Origin: Calliopsis andreniformis
Lineage: Eukaryota > Arthropoda > Insecta > Hymenoptera > Andrenidae
DNA length: 64,000 nt
Assembly: GCF_051401765.1 (NCBI RefSeq)
Contig: NW_027480432.1
Location: 13,162,501 to 13,226,500 of the forward strand
Direction of reading: 5' to 3'
Positions 21,227-34,900 of this stretch are shown here, piece after piece. The notes beneath the pieces are model-generated. The model was not told where the DNA came from, ran no database searches, and saw nothing but the letters and a program-made list of their open reading frames with translations. The translations under genes were made by a program, and so were the position numbers. How positions within the stretch are numbered: the stretch's first letter is position 1; each line of letters opens with the position of its first letter.

Positions 21227-22280
21227 AGTATATATACCCGTGAAAAATCTCCCGACAAATTACATATATAAACACAGAGTTAGCAGGCGGTAATTTATAA
21301 ATTAAATTAAATTATAGTTAGGATTTATAGAATGAAACAGAGTCTTTAAGTTAAATTCTGTTGTTTATTTTAAAATGTTTGAGTTTTAATAAAATTGAAA
21401 TCTGTGAAGAAGTAGAAAGCAGAAAATGTATACGAAACATATAAAGTATTAAAAACATTTCTCCAGAAATGTTGTAAAAAACATTATTTGTATTGCACTT
21501 CGAGAAACATCTGCTTTTCATTGATTGACTTTCTAAAAAAGAGTTTAATTATATAGTTTGATATTGATAGGCATGTGACTTCCCTTTTATCAGTAATCTA
21601 GTAATACTCAATATATACATACTCTGATTTTCGCATTGACCTCCTTGACCTATGCAATATCAACAAAGCGTATGTACATACATACAGTGGCTGCAATCTC
21701 CGATAAAAGTAATCTTATGTTACATCGTATTTAGTCGTTTCTCAGTATTTTCTGTGAATTCTGTGAATTACTATTCTTTGACTTATTATTAGTAATTTGA
21801 ATAATTCTCTGAATTATTATTAGTAATTTCTATAATTCTTTAAATTATTATTATTAGTAATTTGAATTACCTTTTTCAGTGTTTACTATGAATTATTGTT
21901 CGTTGAAACTGAGTAAAATTAGTGAATATTAAATTTATACTCTTTTAAGAGAACTTATATTTTTGCAAATGTTGATCATATGAAAATATTATGTGGATTT
22001 TACGGTCATTCAAGAGGCAACTTGATAAGAGGTTTTCATTGACAGTTGGGACAACTGTCACTCGTTACACCAGTGTAAGATGCATGTATATTTATATACG
22101 TATATATATATGTACGTGTATACAGTGTACATGAATAAAGTAGTAAATATATACATATTTAAATATGTGTAATGATATTGCAAAATTAATATTTTATAAA
22201 AGACAAAGAAAATAATTTATTTTCTTAAATCCTAATTTAACCGTAATATAAATATATTACGTGATACATATTCGTTAAAG
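21227..22280. other. Intergenic DNA upstream of AASS
   Basis: AT-rich, with repeats based on AATTATTATTAGTAATTTG (21770-21870) and a TATATACGTATATA microsatellite-like run near 22090. The first AASS exon, with the start codon and mitochondrial presequence, should lie here or in 22.4-22.9 kb. I could not identify it. Confidence 0.4.
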
Positions 22281-22440
22281 GAAGGTTATGTTCATCAGAA
22301 ATAGATTATGTTTATTAAAAATAGGTTATATTCCTTAGAAATAGGATATATTCATCAGAAATAGATTATGTTCATCATAAACACATTATGTTAGTCAGAA
22401 ATAGGTTATGTTTATCAAAAATAGGTTATATTTAAATTAT
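22281..22440. repeat. 20-bp tandem repeat, 8 copies
   Basis: Eight units of exactly 20 bp run without gaps, consensus ATAGGTTATGTTCATCAGAA. Further AGGTTATGTTTCAAG strings continue irregularly to about 22560. The array lies about 480 bp upstream of the first recognised AASS exon. Confidence 0.85.
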
Positions 22441-22920
22441 TCATTTAATCTTTAGGTTATGTTTCAAGATATTTTTAGGTTATATTTCAAACTAATATCT
22501 TCAGGTTATGTTTCAAGCTTATATCAATAAGGCATACTTCAAACTTTCATTTTTAAGTTACATTCTAACGAACGATCTATTTTATTAAATCAAAGCCAGG
22601 TTAAGTTCCCCGCATACACCCCAAAAAATCGACATAAACATAAATCAATCAAACTAACACATTCGTTATCAGAGCGCGAAGAGAAAGATCCCGCCGTAGG
22701 CCCTATCGGCTGTGGCCCTACTTTATTTCTCGAATTTTTGTAAAACATACTTGCAGAGTTTTACTTATATACGATTAAAATCTAATAAATGTAAATATAA
22801 ATTTGGTCTTCGCATGTGTAACGCTGGACTCTCAATGGAAATCAGTACGTCACAGATATGTGACACTCGTAGCGAACAACACGAACGTGTTAACAATCTT
22901 TATACGACTATCTTTTCCAG

Positions 22921-25900
22921 ACTCTAAAAGGCAAAATAATAGCAATCAGAAGGGAAGATCAGTCAGTATGGGAAAGAAGAGCTCCTTTAGCACCCACGAA
23001 CGTCCGTCATTTAATCCGTGCAGGAATGAAGGTTCTCGTGCAGCCCAGCAACCGAAGAGCCTATCCTGCGCAATCTTACCAAGCTGCAGGTGCTTCCTTA
23101 CAAGAAGATATTAGTTCTGCCTCAGTGATTTTCGGAGTGAAGCAGGTCCCGGTGGATCAGCTAATATCTAACAAAACCTATTGTTTCTTTTCCCACACTA
23201 TCAAGGCACAGGAGAGCAATATGCCTCTTTTGGACGCTATTCTAGAGAAAAATATACGCTTGATAGATTACGAGAAACTGACTGATGTTAATGGACAGAG
23301 AGTGGTTGCATTTGGAAAATACGCTGGCGTCGCTGGCATGGTGAATATTTTGCACGGACTCGGATTGAGATTACTAGCCTTGGGACATCACACGCCATTT
23401 ATGGTAAAATAGAGAATCCTGGTTAACTAAATGAAACTTTTTATTTGTTAGATTTTTGTAAGACTTACCTGCCCGACGTATTTCTTATTACGACTATACT
23501 CGTGATAGGAAATATACTCATCATGCGAATCTATTCTCGAAATACAATATTTCTTAATGATCAATATACTTGTCATACATACAAACAAAACTTTTTATTT
23601 CACAGCACATTGGCCCAGCACATAACTACAGAGACTCTGGAATGGCACGACAAGCGATCCGAGACGCAGGCTACGAAATAGCACTAGGGGCTATGCCGAA
23701 GTCAGTAGGACCGCTAACTTTCATTTTCACTGGTAGTGGCAATGTCAGCCAAGGTGGCCAAGAAGTTTTCCAGGAACTTCCCCATGAATACGTGCCAGCG
23801 GAAATGCTAAAAAAAGTTGCAGAACATGGTGGTAAGTTAATCTTCGAAATTCGTTTAAAAAGAAAAATAAGTACCATAGTGTTTTTCATTTTTTCTTCTA
23901 TTTTAGATACAACGAAAGTATACGGTTGCGAAGTGAGACGAAGACATCATCTAGAAAGGAAAGAAGGTGGCGGTTTTGATTCTGAGGAATACGACAAGCA
24001 CCCCGAAAGATATATTTCTACATTCAGCAAAACAATTGCGCCCTACGCATCGGTGATAATTAATGGCATTTATTGGGCTGTTGATTCGCCGAAATTGTTA
24101 ACTATACCCGATGCGAAATATTTATTAAGGCCAGCTTACACTCCTTGGTTGCCTATAAGCGTCGGTGCTCCTGCTTTGCCGCACAGAATGCTGGCTATAT
24201 GTGATATTTCAGCTGATCCTGGAGGCAGTATAGAGTGAGACAACATTTCATATTATTAGCATAAATTTTTAATACATTTTAAGTTGAAAATAATTACCAT
24301 CTTCTAGTAATGAGTATATTCGTCACGTGAGAAAAGTGCTATTTAAATTCAAATTTCCTAGTCACAAACTTAACTTTAATTCTCAAAATGTTGCTAGATT
24401 TATGAACGAATGTACAACAATAGATACACCCTTCTGTCTCTATGATGCCGATCGAAATAAGGACACAAAATCGTTCAAAGGTCCAGGAGTGTTAGTCTGT
24501 TCCATCGACAATATGCCAACACAGCTCCCAAAAGAATCTACAGATTTCTTTGGGAACCTTTTATACCCTTACGTATTGGACATCATACAATCGGACGCAA
24601 AAATTCCTTTGGAAGAACATAAATTCACTCCAGCTGTGCACGGTGCAATAATCGCTTCTAACGGTCGTCTAACTTCGAGCTTCGAATATATTCAGGAATT
24701 GAGATCACTGAATCAGAGAAGTAAGCACATGCCAGATACTGGAGAAACTCAAAAGAAAACGGTATAGTATTGTATCTTACAGTATATTAAGCATGTTACA
24801 GTAAAATCTCGAAATCAGTCAGGAGTATTAACTTGTCGAAATTAGTTCCAATTACGGTGTCTCGGTAATACTAGTTTCGATTAGTTAACTCTAGAAATAA
24901 TTAAACATATTAGTCGATATTGTCAATACTATCTAAAAATTGTTCAGTTAATACTACCTCTAACTATTTAGTTTAAGCTAATACTAATAAAACATTTTCC
25001 CCATTAAAACTCGTTCTCAGATAAAACTAGTCGTAACTAGGAAAAGCTAATACAGTAGTGTAACGCATATCTCTACCCAGTACGGGATCTGCTGGGAACA
25101 GATACGTGTTATATAACACTAATTTCGAATTCAGTCTCTTGGTATCCTAAGAGTTCTTATGTGCTAGAAAAGGAAGACCTCTAAAACAAAGATAACTCTA
25201 GATCTTAGCAAACCAAAGTATGGAATTCTATATTTTTTATCATACTTCAACGTAAGTACTACCAATTGATTCCTTAGTTTTCCCGATGAAAATGATACCA
25301 AATACAACACAGTTAGAATGATTTATAAAGAAATTGCGTACAAAAACGATTTTTACAATTTTACACTAACTTCATTAAAAATTTGGTACTATTTTAATCG
25401 GCAGGACATAACGAATTCATCAGTATCACTTTAATAATGATAACATGCATAATAACAAAGTTTACATTTTGCGACGCTACGTGTGTCCAACGCCAACAGA
25501 CGAGACACCTCAAGGAGATCGCCTCGAGACTATAGCTTTTAAAGAAAATATTCATTGTCACTTATTGAAAATCTCCAATTTTTAATAAACTTCTTTCAAA
25601 ATAATACAAATCAATCCCTTATATTCTGCTGATAAAAATGATACCAAACACGACACAATTTGGATCACTTTCAATCATCTGTATCATAACATTCGATGCC
25701 CGAGTGTAGTTAGGCGTTACAGACGGTATTGCGATGTAAAGAAACAATTTTGTTCCTAAACATTTTCGAAAATTGTATCACTACAATGCTCTTATTCTGT
25801 CCACAGGTTTAATATCAAAAATAACTGCTCTTGTATCATTTACGCGATGAGAAGTGTCCGGGTGCAGTTTGGCATTACAGGCGGTACCACGATTTAAAAA

Positions 25901-28900
25901 TCCGAATTTTTTGCTAAACACTTTCGCATAACTGACACGAGAACAGCCATTTCTGGTATTAGACATGTCAACGGAATACAATCATTATAAAGGTAGAATT
26001 CTCAAAAGTGTTTAATAACAAATTTGGATTTTTAAATCGTGGCACCGTCTGTAATGATAAACTGCACCAAACTGCACCCGTGCACTTCTTATCGCATAAC
26101 TGACACAAGAGCAGTCATTTCTGGCATTAGACTTGCCCACAAAGTAAAAGCATTGTAATAATAGGATTTTCAAACGTGTTTGGAAAAAATTCGAATCTTT
26201 AAATCGCCGTATGGTCTGTAACGCCTAACTGCATCCAGACATTGAACAGTATGATACACATGATTGAGAGTGACCTGAATTGTGTCCTGTTTGATATCAT
26301 TTTTATCGATAGAATATAAGGCATTCATTCGTCCTATTTTCAAAAAAGTTTATTCAAAATTGGAGATTTTCAATAAGTGGCAATGAATATTTTCTTTAAA
26401 AGCAACAGTCTCGAGGGAGGCGCAAAATGTAAACTTTGTTATTATACGTGCTATCTTTATTACAGTGATACAGATGAATTCCTCCCAGGTGTCACTCAGT
26501 CCCTGAGGTAGAAGAGATGGTCTGGATGGATGGACACCCGTACAGGGTGTCCTAGCACTGGTGGTGCAAGCGGAAGAGGGATGATTTTGCAATAAAAAAT
26601 AAGACGAAAATGTAGAATACAAATTTTTGATATCACGCTTCGTTTTCGAGAAAATTGACTTTGAATTTTGACTGACAAGGGAAAATCGGAGTGTTAATCG
26701 CCGATTTTAATGAAACTTTGTACAATTATTCTATGGTTCTACCTAAGAATTTTGCCGTACAAAGTAGCTGTCCATACGCGCCTTTAAGGGAGAAACTACC
26801 CCTTTAATCCAAGTCGCCCTTTTCATTTCGGTGCTTATAGCTCACAAAGTATAAGCGCTATGAAAAAATGTTGCATACAAAAGTTTTACTGTTTTTAAAG
26901 ACCTATAAGATGGTTTTTAAAAAATTTCGAAAAAACGAATTGTTTATAAAAATTCAATTTTAACCCCGGTTTTTCGAAATTTTTTTAAACCCACCTTATA
27001 AGTCTCGAAAAACAGTAAAACTTTTGTATGCAACATTTTTTTATAACGCTTATACCTTGTGAGCTATAAGCATCGAAATGAAAAGGGCGACTTGAATTAA
27101 AGGGGTAGTTTCTCCTTTAATGGTGCGTATGGGCAGCTACTTTGTACGGCAAAATTCTTAGATAGGACCATAGAATAATTGTACAAAGTTTCATTAAAAT
27201 CAGCGATTAATACTCACCGAACATTCTTTGTGAGTCAAGCGTACCAAACTACAGTTTTAGACGTTTGATGGGTAAACGGGAAAGGGGGAATGTTTCTAGC
27301 GCACTTTAGAGACAGTCAGTCAGTAGTCAGACTGAGAGTATTCCCTTTACCTTATGTACCCTTTAATCATCCAAACTTATACTTTTATACGTTTGCACCT
27401 GACTATAATTCAAATTCACTTTTCTCCAAGACGAAGCACGATACCAATACAATTTGTTCTATATTTTTGACTTATTTCTTCATGTAGAATCGCTGACTTT
27501 CCACTTGTACCACCAGTTCTGGGGCATCCTGCATACGAATATTGAAGAAATTTATTTATTGTTGCACTTGCTACAATATGACATAACATAGTACAAGGTT
27601 TCCTGGAAAACTTGTCGACGAATTGGGACCTCACCGATGTCAATGATTTTTAAATATGTTATAGAAATCAACATTCTCAACAATTTTTTTCTACACATGT
27701 AATCAGCGATTGGTCATAATTTTCGAGGTATGAGCAAAAAACTCACGTGAGATGGTCACGAGCACAGCGTGGGCACAGTCGACACGTTGGTCGCTTGATG
27801 GATCTGATCACACAAACTATTGGTATCAAACACTGACCCATCTGGATTAAATTTTGGTTAGGCTCGGAAGGCCACAAACGCGTGCCACAGGAATCGCGCG
27901 TGGCGCATTGGGGTGACAACACTTGTATCAATAGATTTCCACATTACTCATGAGGTACTAATGTTGATGCGTTTTTTTTTTTTTTGTCAGTGCTACCTCC
28001 TGTAGGCCTATTCTGCTGTTTCATGTTAGTAGTTCGGAAAATCGTGAAAAAAATACTATGCGGCCACCAGGAGTCCGCCCTCTCATAATCTCGTGTTCGA
28101 ACTTAGATGTTCCAAATCAACCGGGGAGAACAATGGGGGGAGACTCGCCGCTTGCGTTCCACTCGACGTTCCGAACTGTTCCGAACAAGAAGAAAGCCGA
28201 GATCGTTGCGTACGGCAGGATCTCGGCACGCGATGCTTCCACCACGGTGCCCCCAATTAGCTAGCTCGTGTCGCGCGACCTCGTGACCAATAATTAGCGG
28301 CGTGGTTCGAATTGCCATGGATGATTGGCAGGGACCCATCGAGTCCCCCTGGGATCTTCTTGTGGCACTGATCCGAGGCGCAGTAGTAGACGCTGTACTC
28401 CGATCCTCTCTGATATCGTCTACCCACGAGAACGCTCCCGTAACAGTGTCCCTACACCTCTTGGCTGAGGACCTCTCTCCCGGAGTGGGGTGGCCAACCT
28501 CGCTTGGCGTCGGCTGGTTTCCATTACTCAATGCGTCCTTGTGCATCCGTGGTGTAGCCCTCCCATCGGCGTCTTCTCGGGGGTCGCTCTGCCCTTTGGG
28601 TGTCTGCTCGATGGGCCACGATACCCTCCCATTCCTTAGGCATTGCTTCACTCGCCAGGCGGAGTGATCCTGGAATGGTTGGTATTCTGGCCGCTCCCCT
28701 TCGACCACCGAAGATCCGCCACAAGAGACCGCTCTAATGGCTCCGATGTTGCTTAGCCCCTGTCTCCTGCCAATGTCTTCGTCTAGGCCGCCGAGATAAC
28801 CGAGGTCGCTTGTGCATAAAATAGGTGTTAGTAACTCGTTACACTCCTGATGGTGCGCACTAAAGACCGCTTTTGCCCCAGGAAAGATTCGTCTTTGTGA

Positions 28901-31900
28901 CTGGCATTGGTGCCACGTCACAATCCATACGAGCAGCTACGACGACTCGCCAAGAGATGCGAGTACGAATCGTTTGCGGCAAATTGCACGCAAATTAAAA
29001 CTTACGATACCATCGCATTGGAACTGGATCTTCCTCTGTGACGAAGTTTTAAGTTGAGTTTCGTCATCGCCGACGTCAGTTCAATAATAATCAGGATTGA
29101 TTTATTAAGTTACTATGGTTTCTCACTCGATCTGCGAAAGAGACAATTATAGACACGTACAAAGTTAACAAGTAGTGGTTGTATAGTTAACGGTGAAATT
29201 GAACTGTAAAAACTGATTTGACACGTCCACTCATTTTCGGTAAAGAGACAGTGAAACATAACGTGCGTCACTTCATTAAAATGTCGCACACCGGTGAAAT
29301 AGCAAAGTAATAACAACTACACAAAAAACTGAACGCCAACCCCTTTACGAGGCCGTTAAGGATTCGAGGACCAAAACCACGCGTGGATTAGGGGATAGAG
29401 GAGATGAGTGGACGCCGCTATCAGAGACACGAGCGTATGAAAAGACGATGCGTCAGGTGTCCCAATAAGAGAAGAGGCAACGAACTCGCAGAGATCTACT
29501 TCCTATACCCCGTCATCACCGCTGGTCTACCTACGAGAAGACGTCCGATCGAGCCGACGGAACGTGTGCACGAGCAGCTCTGTGAGTAAACAAGCGAAAG
29601 ATGGTAACCCGACCATATCGATACGTAACCTTTTGTGAACCTGAATATTTAACCGACGCAACGGCCTATGTATGTCTACAGAAGACGAACACGCGCTCAA
29701 ATACATATTTCCAAACTAAAAGAGTCTACCTAGGTCACTAGAATAACTTTTTGAAAAACAGTTAAAATTTGTTAGAGACAATGAAAGTCTAGTGTCGTCT
29801 ACAGAGGGAACAAAGCCGCTGCGACGCCGATTACAAGCACGGTTCGGTTCGAGTTTCGATACTGCTTTCGACGCTAACGTAATCGGTAGCCCCGAAGTTG
29901 CGTTCACAACACCTACCCAAGGATACCCCATTCAGTTAGCAGACTTTAGTTTAATTGACACGGCGGATTCCAAATCACAAAACATGTCGGCGGCCGATTC
30001 TAGCAACGCCAGAAGAGAAACGGGGGTACTGCCATTGGCTAGTGGATAAGTTTAAAGGAAAATCTGCTGACAATCTTCATGAATTTTTGAAGACTTACGA
30101 AAGTGTTGCAAATTTCGCGACACGAGCAACAAATTTTCTTAAAAACAGTAATAGGAACCAAATTGAAGGGAAAGGGCGCGAGAAAAATAGAGTATAGAGA
30201 GATCGATGATTTCAACGCGTTAAAATGCGTACTGGTGTCCCTTTTCATGAAAAAGCGTTCGAGACGCGCGGTAAAAGTAGAGTTTCACACCTGTCGTCAG
30301 ATAGACAGAGAGAGTGTTCGAGCATTCACCTCGAGAATCGAAGAGTTAGTAGCCGAATTGTCACAACTCTCCACAGAACCGGAGAGCAATAACGAAGTAA
30401 ATACTGCTTTAGTAAATTCGGTGCGCCGACGGGCACTCATTATTTTTAGTCTTGTGTTGAATACAAGGTTGGGAATGATAATAGGGTCTCGAAAACACGA
30501 TTCCCTCAATGCAGCTATTGCCGCTGCCATAGAAAAAGAGAGAGCTATGGGCTTTAATGCTACGAAAAATTTCTAGAGATTCAATAACAATTTTAGCACT
30601 AATTACACCAAACCAGGCGGAGAGAGAGCTAGTGTGGTACGCTGTATGGTATGGTAATAAAGGTGCAATAGCACACCGCGTCTAAACACCTCCACCTATT
30701 ACACACAAATAAAAAGGGAACCTCAAAGAACACGCAAACGACCGTAACTTCTCGAGCAATTCCTTGAGATTTTCTAACAATAGGCGCGAACCCACAAATC
30801 AGGCAGACACAGTTACGAGCAGAGAAATAACCGGCGTAGGTCAGGGAACCACGCCCACGTACGTCAACCGCGAGATCAACAACGAGCGAAGAGCAAGCGC
30901 CAAGCCAACAGTAGGATCATACCGCGTGAGCAGTATCACTTCCGTGAAGAATATCGTAGAAATTAGGGAGCCAGAGTTAATAAAAGGAAATGCAAACCGC
31001 TGGTGTCTAAAAATCTGATGGAAAGCACCAGAAATGAGTCCGCTCGGAGGTCTGAAGCAGTGGTTGGAAAAGGAAGGGAGGGAAGAGGTCACTCACTATC
31101 GAACAGCTTATCGTAAATTTTACAACACATGACAAAGCTGCAGGCCAAAATTCAGTTAAAATTGATGAATGTTATTCAATAATAACATAATAGACTTGTC
31201 TTGCCTATTGATATGTGAGGAAAAAATAAGACATCAATAGAAAAACAGGGAAGAAGAGCTAAGTCAAATGAAAAAAGAAAGACAGATATGGGAATATATT
31301 AATAAGGACAGAAAAGAAAGAATTAGAATTTCATAGAAAATCGAACTAGGAAAATGGAAAGAGTACTTCATGGAACTACTAGCAGGCGAGAAGAAATACA
31401 AACCAAAGAAAAGAGAAGAGAAAGAGAAAGAATCAAACTCAATAGAGACGGTGGAAAGAATATCTGAAGAAGAAGTAAAGAAGCAAATAAAAAAATAAAA
31501 AGGAATAAAACAACGAACACTGATGGGATAGAAAATGAAGCATGGTTTAACAACAATGAAGAAATAATTAAAAGATTAGCAGAGATAATAAACAAGGTAT
31601 GGCAGGGAGAAGGACTTCCGGGAGTTGGAAGGAAGGAGTTATCTCTTCTATCTTCAAAAAAGGAGATAGGGGTAACGTGAAGAACTACAGGGGAATAACA
31701 ATATTAAACACTGCATATAGAGTCTGCGCGATGATATTAGAAAATAAGCTATAGGGGGAAATGGAAAGGAAGAACATAATACCAGAAATGCAAGCAGGGT
31801 TTAGAAGTGGAAGAAGTACAATGGACTATACAGGGTATTTCACACAAGGTGGCGGAGCCATTAAGGGAAGATTCCTGGAGTGATTTTAAACATTTTCCTC

Positions 31901-34900
31901 TGCAAAAATATTCTCTGAAACTTTGTTAACGAGTTATTGGCGAAAAATATTCACCAATCAGAGAGTGCGGATAGCGAGAGCTCGGCTGATCAATGGCGGT
32001 GCACAAGCTACGCAGCGTTTGCTCTCACTGTACACGAATCTTGTACAAGAAACTCCAGATCTCTATGTTATTGCCCAATTTCTCTTACACTATTAGCCCC
32101 AACCCGCGTTTTAATAACGGGCAATTCCATATTTCACCCGTTCGAACGCATCGAAAGGACTTCCATGATAAGCGCGACGCGACCCTCGCGGCCTTCAGTC
32201 TCAGGTACCAATAGCTCCTTCAAATTTGCAGAGCAATACCTACGATCATAAACGGCCAAATCTGCGAGACACTCGTTACTGTCTCCTACACTAACCCGAT
32301 ATGCCTTTGCTTTCCCCCATGAATTTGTTGCGACTTTTTCGATCTGAAGACGAACCTACCACCTACACTAAAAAAAGTAACCGAGGAAGACCCAACGTTA
32401 TTGGTGTCAACCAACAAATCAAATTCGAGTATATCGACGAAGTTACACCCCGAGAAGTCGCGGTGGAGGTATGTGAAGGCATGAGGAAAGAGACTTCCGA
32501 AAAAATCGTCAGTATCGATCGTAATTCCGTCGTCGAACTGTGTAACATCTTGTTTTTATTTAAGGAATGCTACAGCATCGTGGACGTCGCGACGCAAAAC
32601 GTTTGAAAATAATCCACGACCGTGAGGTTGTTAATTCGGTGCGTTCCGCGGTTGTCGGTCATGAAAAGGTTAAGTGCTCGGTTGGTGAAGTGACCAGTGT
32701 TAGTGACCGTGAAGTGTTATAAATGTAAGGTGATTTCCTGTGGTGTTATATACCTCTGATCAGCAGATCCTGTGCTGTACGCTACCATCATTTCCCAACA
32801 ACCGGGATCGGCACAGTGACTCAGTGGAACAAGTGTTCAAGCAGCAGGTGAATTCCTCTCCGAATGGGTAAGTTTTACTTTTCTTTCGAATGAGAGAATC
32901 ATATTATTAACCTTAATTTATTTAAACATTTTTTGCTTTGGCCCGTCATAATTAAAAAATAGAAACCGGTGTTTTTGTAGTTTTTACCGATTATAGCAAC
33001 TAATACGTCCAATTTTCGTTCATTCCTTATGAAATAAGTATTTTCGTACAATTTTCAATGTTTTGATACACAGTAAAATAATGTACGATTCGTAGAAACT
33101 ACGAAAACATTGCTTTTTATTTTTTTTGCTATGGCGTGTAAAGTTAAAAAATGTGAAGAAAATGTTACACAATGGTATTAGTGATATTTATGTACTGAAT
33201 TAATATGATCATAATCCAGCTTTGCTACAATACTAAATCGACATTTTTCAATTCTTTTCTGTCATTTTTTATTTTTTACAACTTGGATAATTAATTTAAA
33301 AATCTGAGAAAATTCCATAATATGTGTTGCGATAGCTAACGTGTCCCCGATTTTTTTTCATAATTTTTATTCCAATAGTTTAAGAGAAGTTCGGCAATAA
33401 CGTAAAGATCTTGAGTTTCTTGTACAAGATTCGAGCACGGCGAGTAGTAAACGCTACGCGTAGCTTGTGCCCTGTCACCAGACGACCGTACGTCCGCTAT
33501 AGGCGCTCTCTGATTGGTCGATGTTTTTCGTTAATAACTCGTTAACAAAGCTTCAGAGAACATTTTTGCAAAGGAAAAAGTAGTTTAGAATCATTCAAAG
33601 AATCTACCCTTAACGGCTCTTACACCTTGTTTGGGACACCCTGTATACAGGGTGTAACAAAAATGTCGCAGTTCCTTAAAAGGGGTGATTCAGGGGGTGA
33701 TTTGAAACAACTTTTTCCTTAGCGAAAATGTAAGATGAGGCTTCGTTAACGAGTTATTAACGAAAAACACCGGCCAATGAGAGCGCGAGTTTGCCGCCCG
33801 AGCGACCGCGGTAGCGTTGGGTACGCGCGCTAGATGCTACAGTTGTACTCCGAACAAGAAAGTCGTCATACATCGAAGAAAATAGCATTAGTATGAAAAC
33901 TGAAAGCGACATAATAAATAATACCGAGTCCTTTTTTTGTTTATCACTTGAAGTGAATAATTACTTAAAATCGAGGAAAACTATGTGCAACGTAAAAATA
34001 CGAATATGTAAATCTTTTATTCGCATAACGTATAAACGAAAAAGCAATACAACGAAAAATAAAGGAAGAAGAGGACAAACTTCACCTGTAGTTTGTAAAC
34101 CTGTGTCACTGGGTCACTGTACCGATCCTGGTCATCGACCGTCGAAATGGTTTATGCTAGGGCACGCGTTTAGGTAATTTATGGCTTTATTGCTTTGGTT
34201 TCGAAGGAGACATGATCTCGGAGTGTCCGAACAAGGAAGGTCTGAGGTGCTTAAACTACGTGGGGGGTACACGGAGCTTCTTTGGAAAAATTCTACCCTA
34301 CCATAAACCATTTCGACGGTCGATGACCAGTATCGGTACAGTGACCCAGTGACACAGATTTACAAACTACAGATGAATTGCATTTAATTCATTAATGATT
34401 ATTATTTTTTAAATCTAACGCAGACTACTTTCAACGTTTCTATCTTCAACGTTAATTCTCCAATTCTCCGTTCATTTCTTTTGTTGCATTGCTTTTTTGT
34501 TTATACGTTATGCAAATATTTTCATACTAATGCTATTTCCTTCGACGCATGCCGACTTTCTTGTTCGGAGTACAACCGTAGCGCCCAGCGCGTACCCAAC
34601 GCTACCGCAGTCGCTCGGACGGCAAACTCGCGCTCTCATTGGCCGGTGTTTTTCATTAATAACTCGTTAACGAAGCCTCATCTTACATTTTCGCTAAGAA
34701 AAAAGTTGTTTCAAATCACCTCCCTGAATCACCCCTTTTAAGGAACTGCGACATTTTTGTTACACCCTGTATAGGTTGTTCCAAATCTGATGATACAAGC
34801 GGAAAAGAGGTGATTCTATATGAAAAAATAAGACGAAAATATAGAGTAAACTTTTATGATATCGTGCTTTATTTTCGAGAAAATTGAGTTCAAATTATGG

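Noticed and set aside
22712..22927. 71-codon frame just before the first recognised AASS exon, considered as the presequence
   Set aside because: It is in a different frame from the exon at 22921, starts with GTG, and lacks a donor that would restore phase.
28103..28921. 272-codon open frame on the minus strand, the longest in the window
   Set aside because: No family resemblance, other frames also open because the DNA is GC-rich, and the segment ends in a poly(A) tract typical of retroposons. Not called a gene.
32301..32606. 101-codon frame inside the 1.8-kb inverted-repeat element
   Set aside because: It looks moderately protein-like, but I recognise no domain and the flanking frames are closed; not enough to call a transposase or gag.
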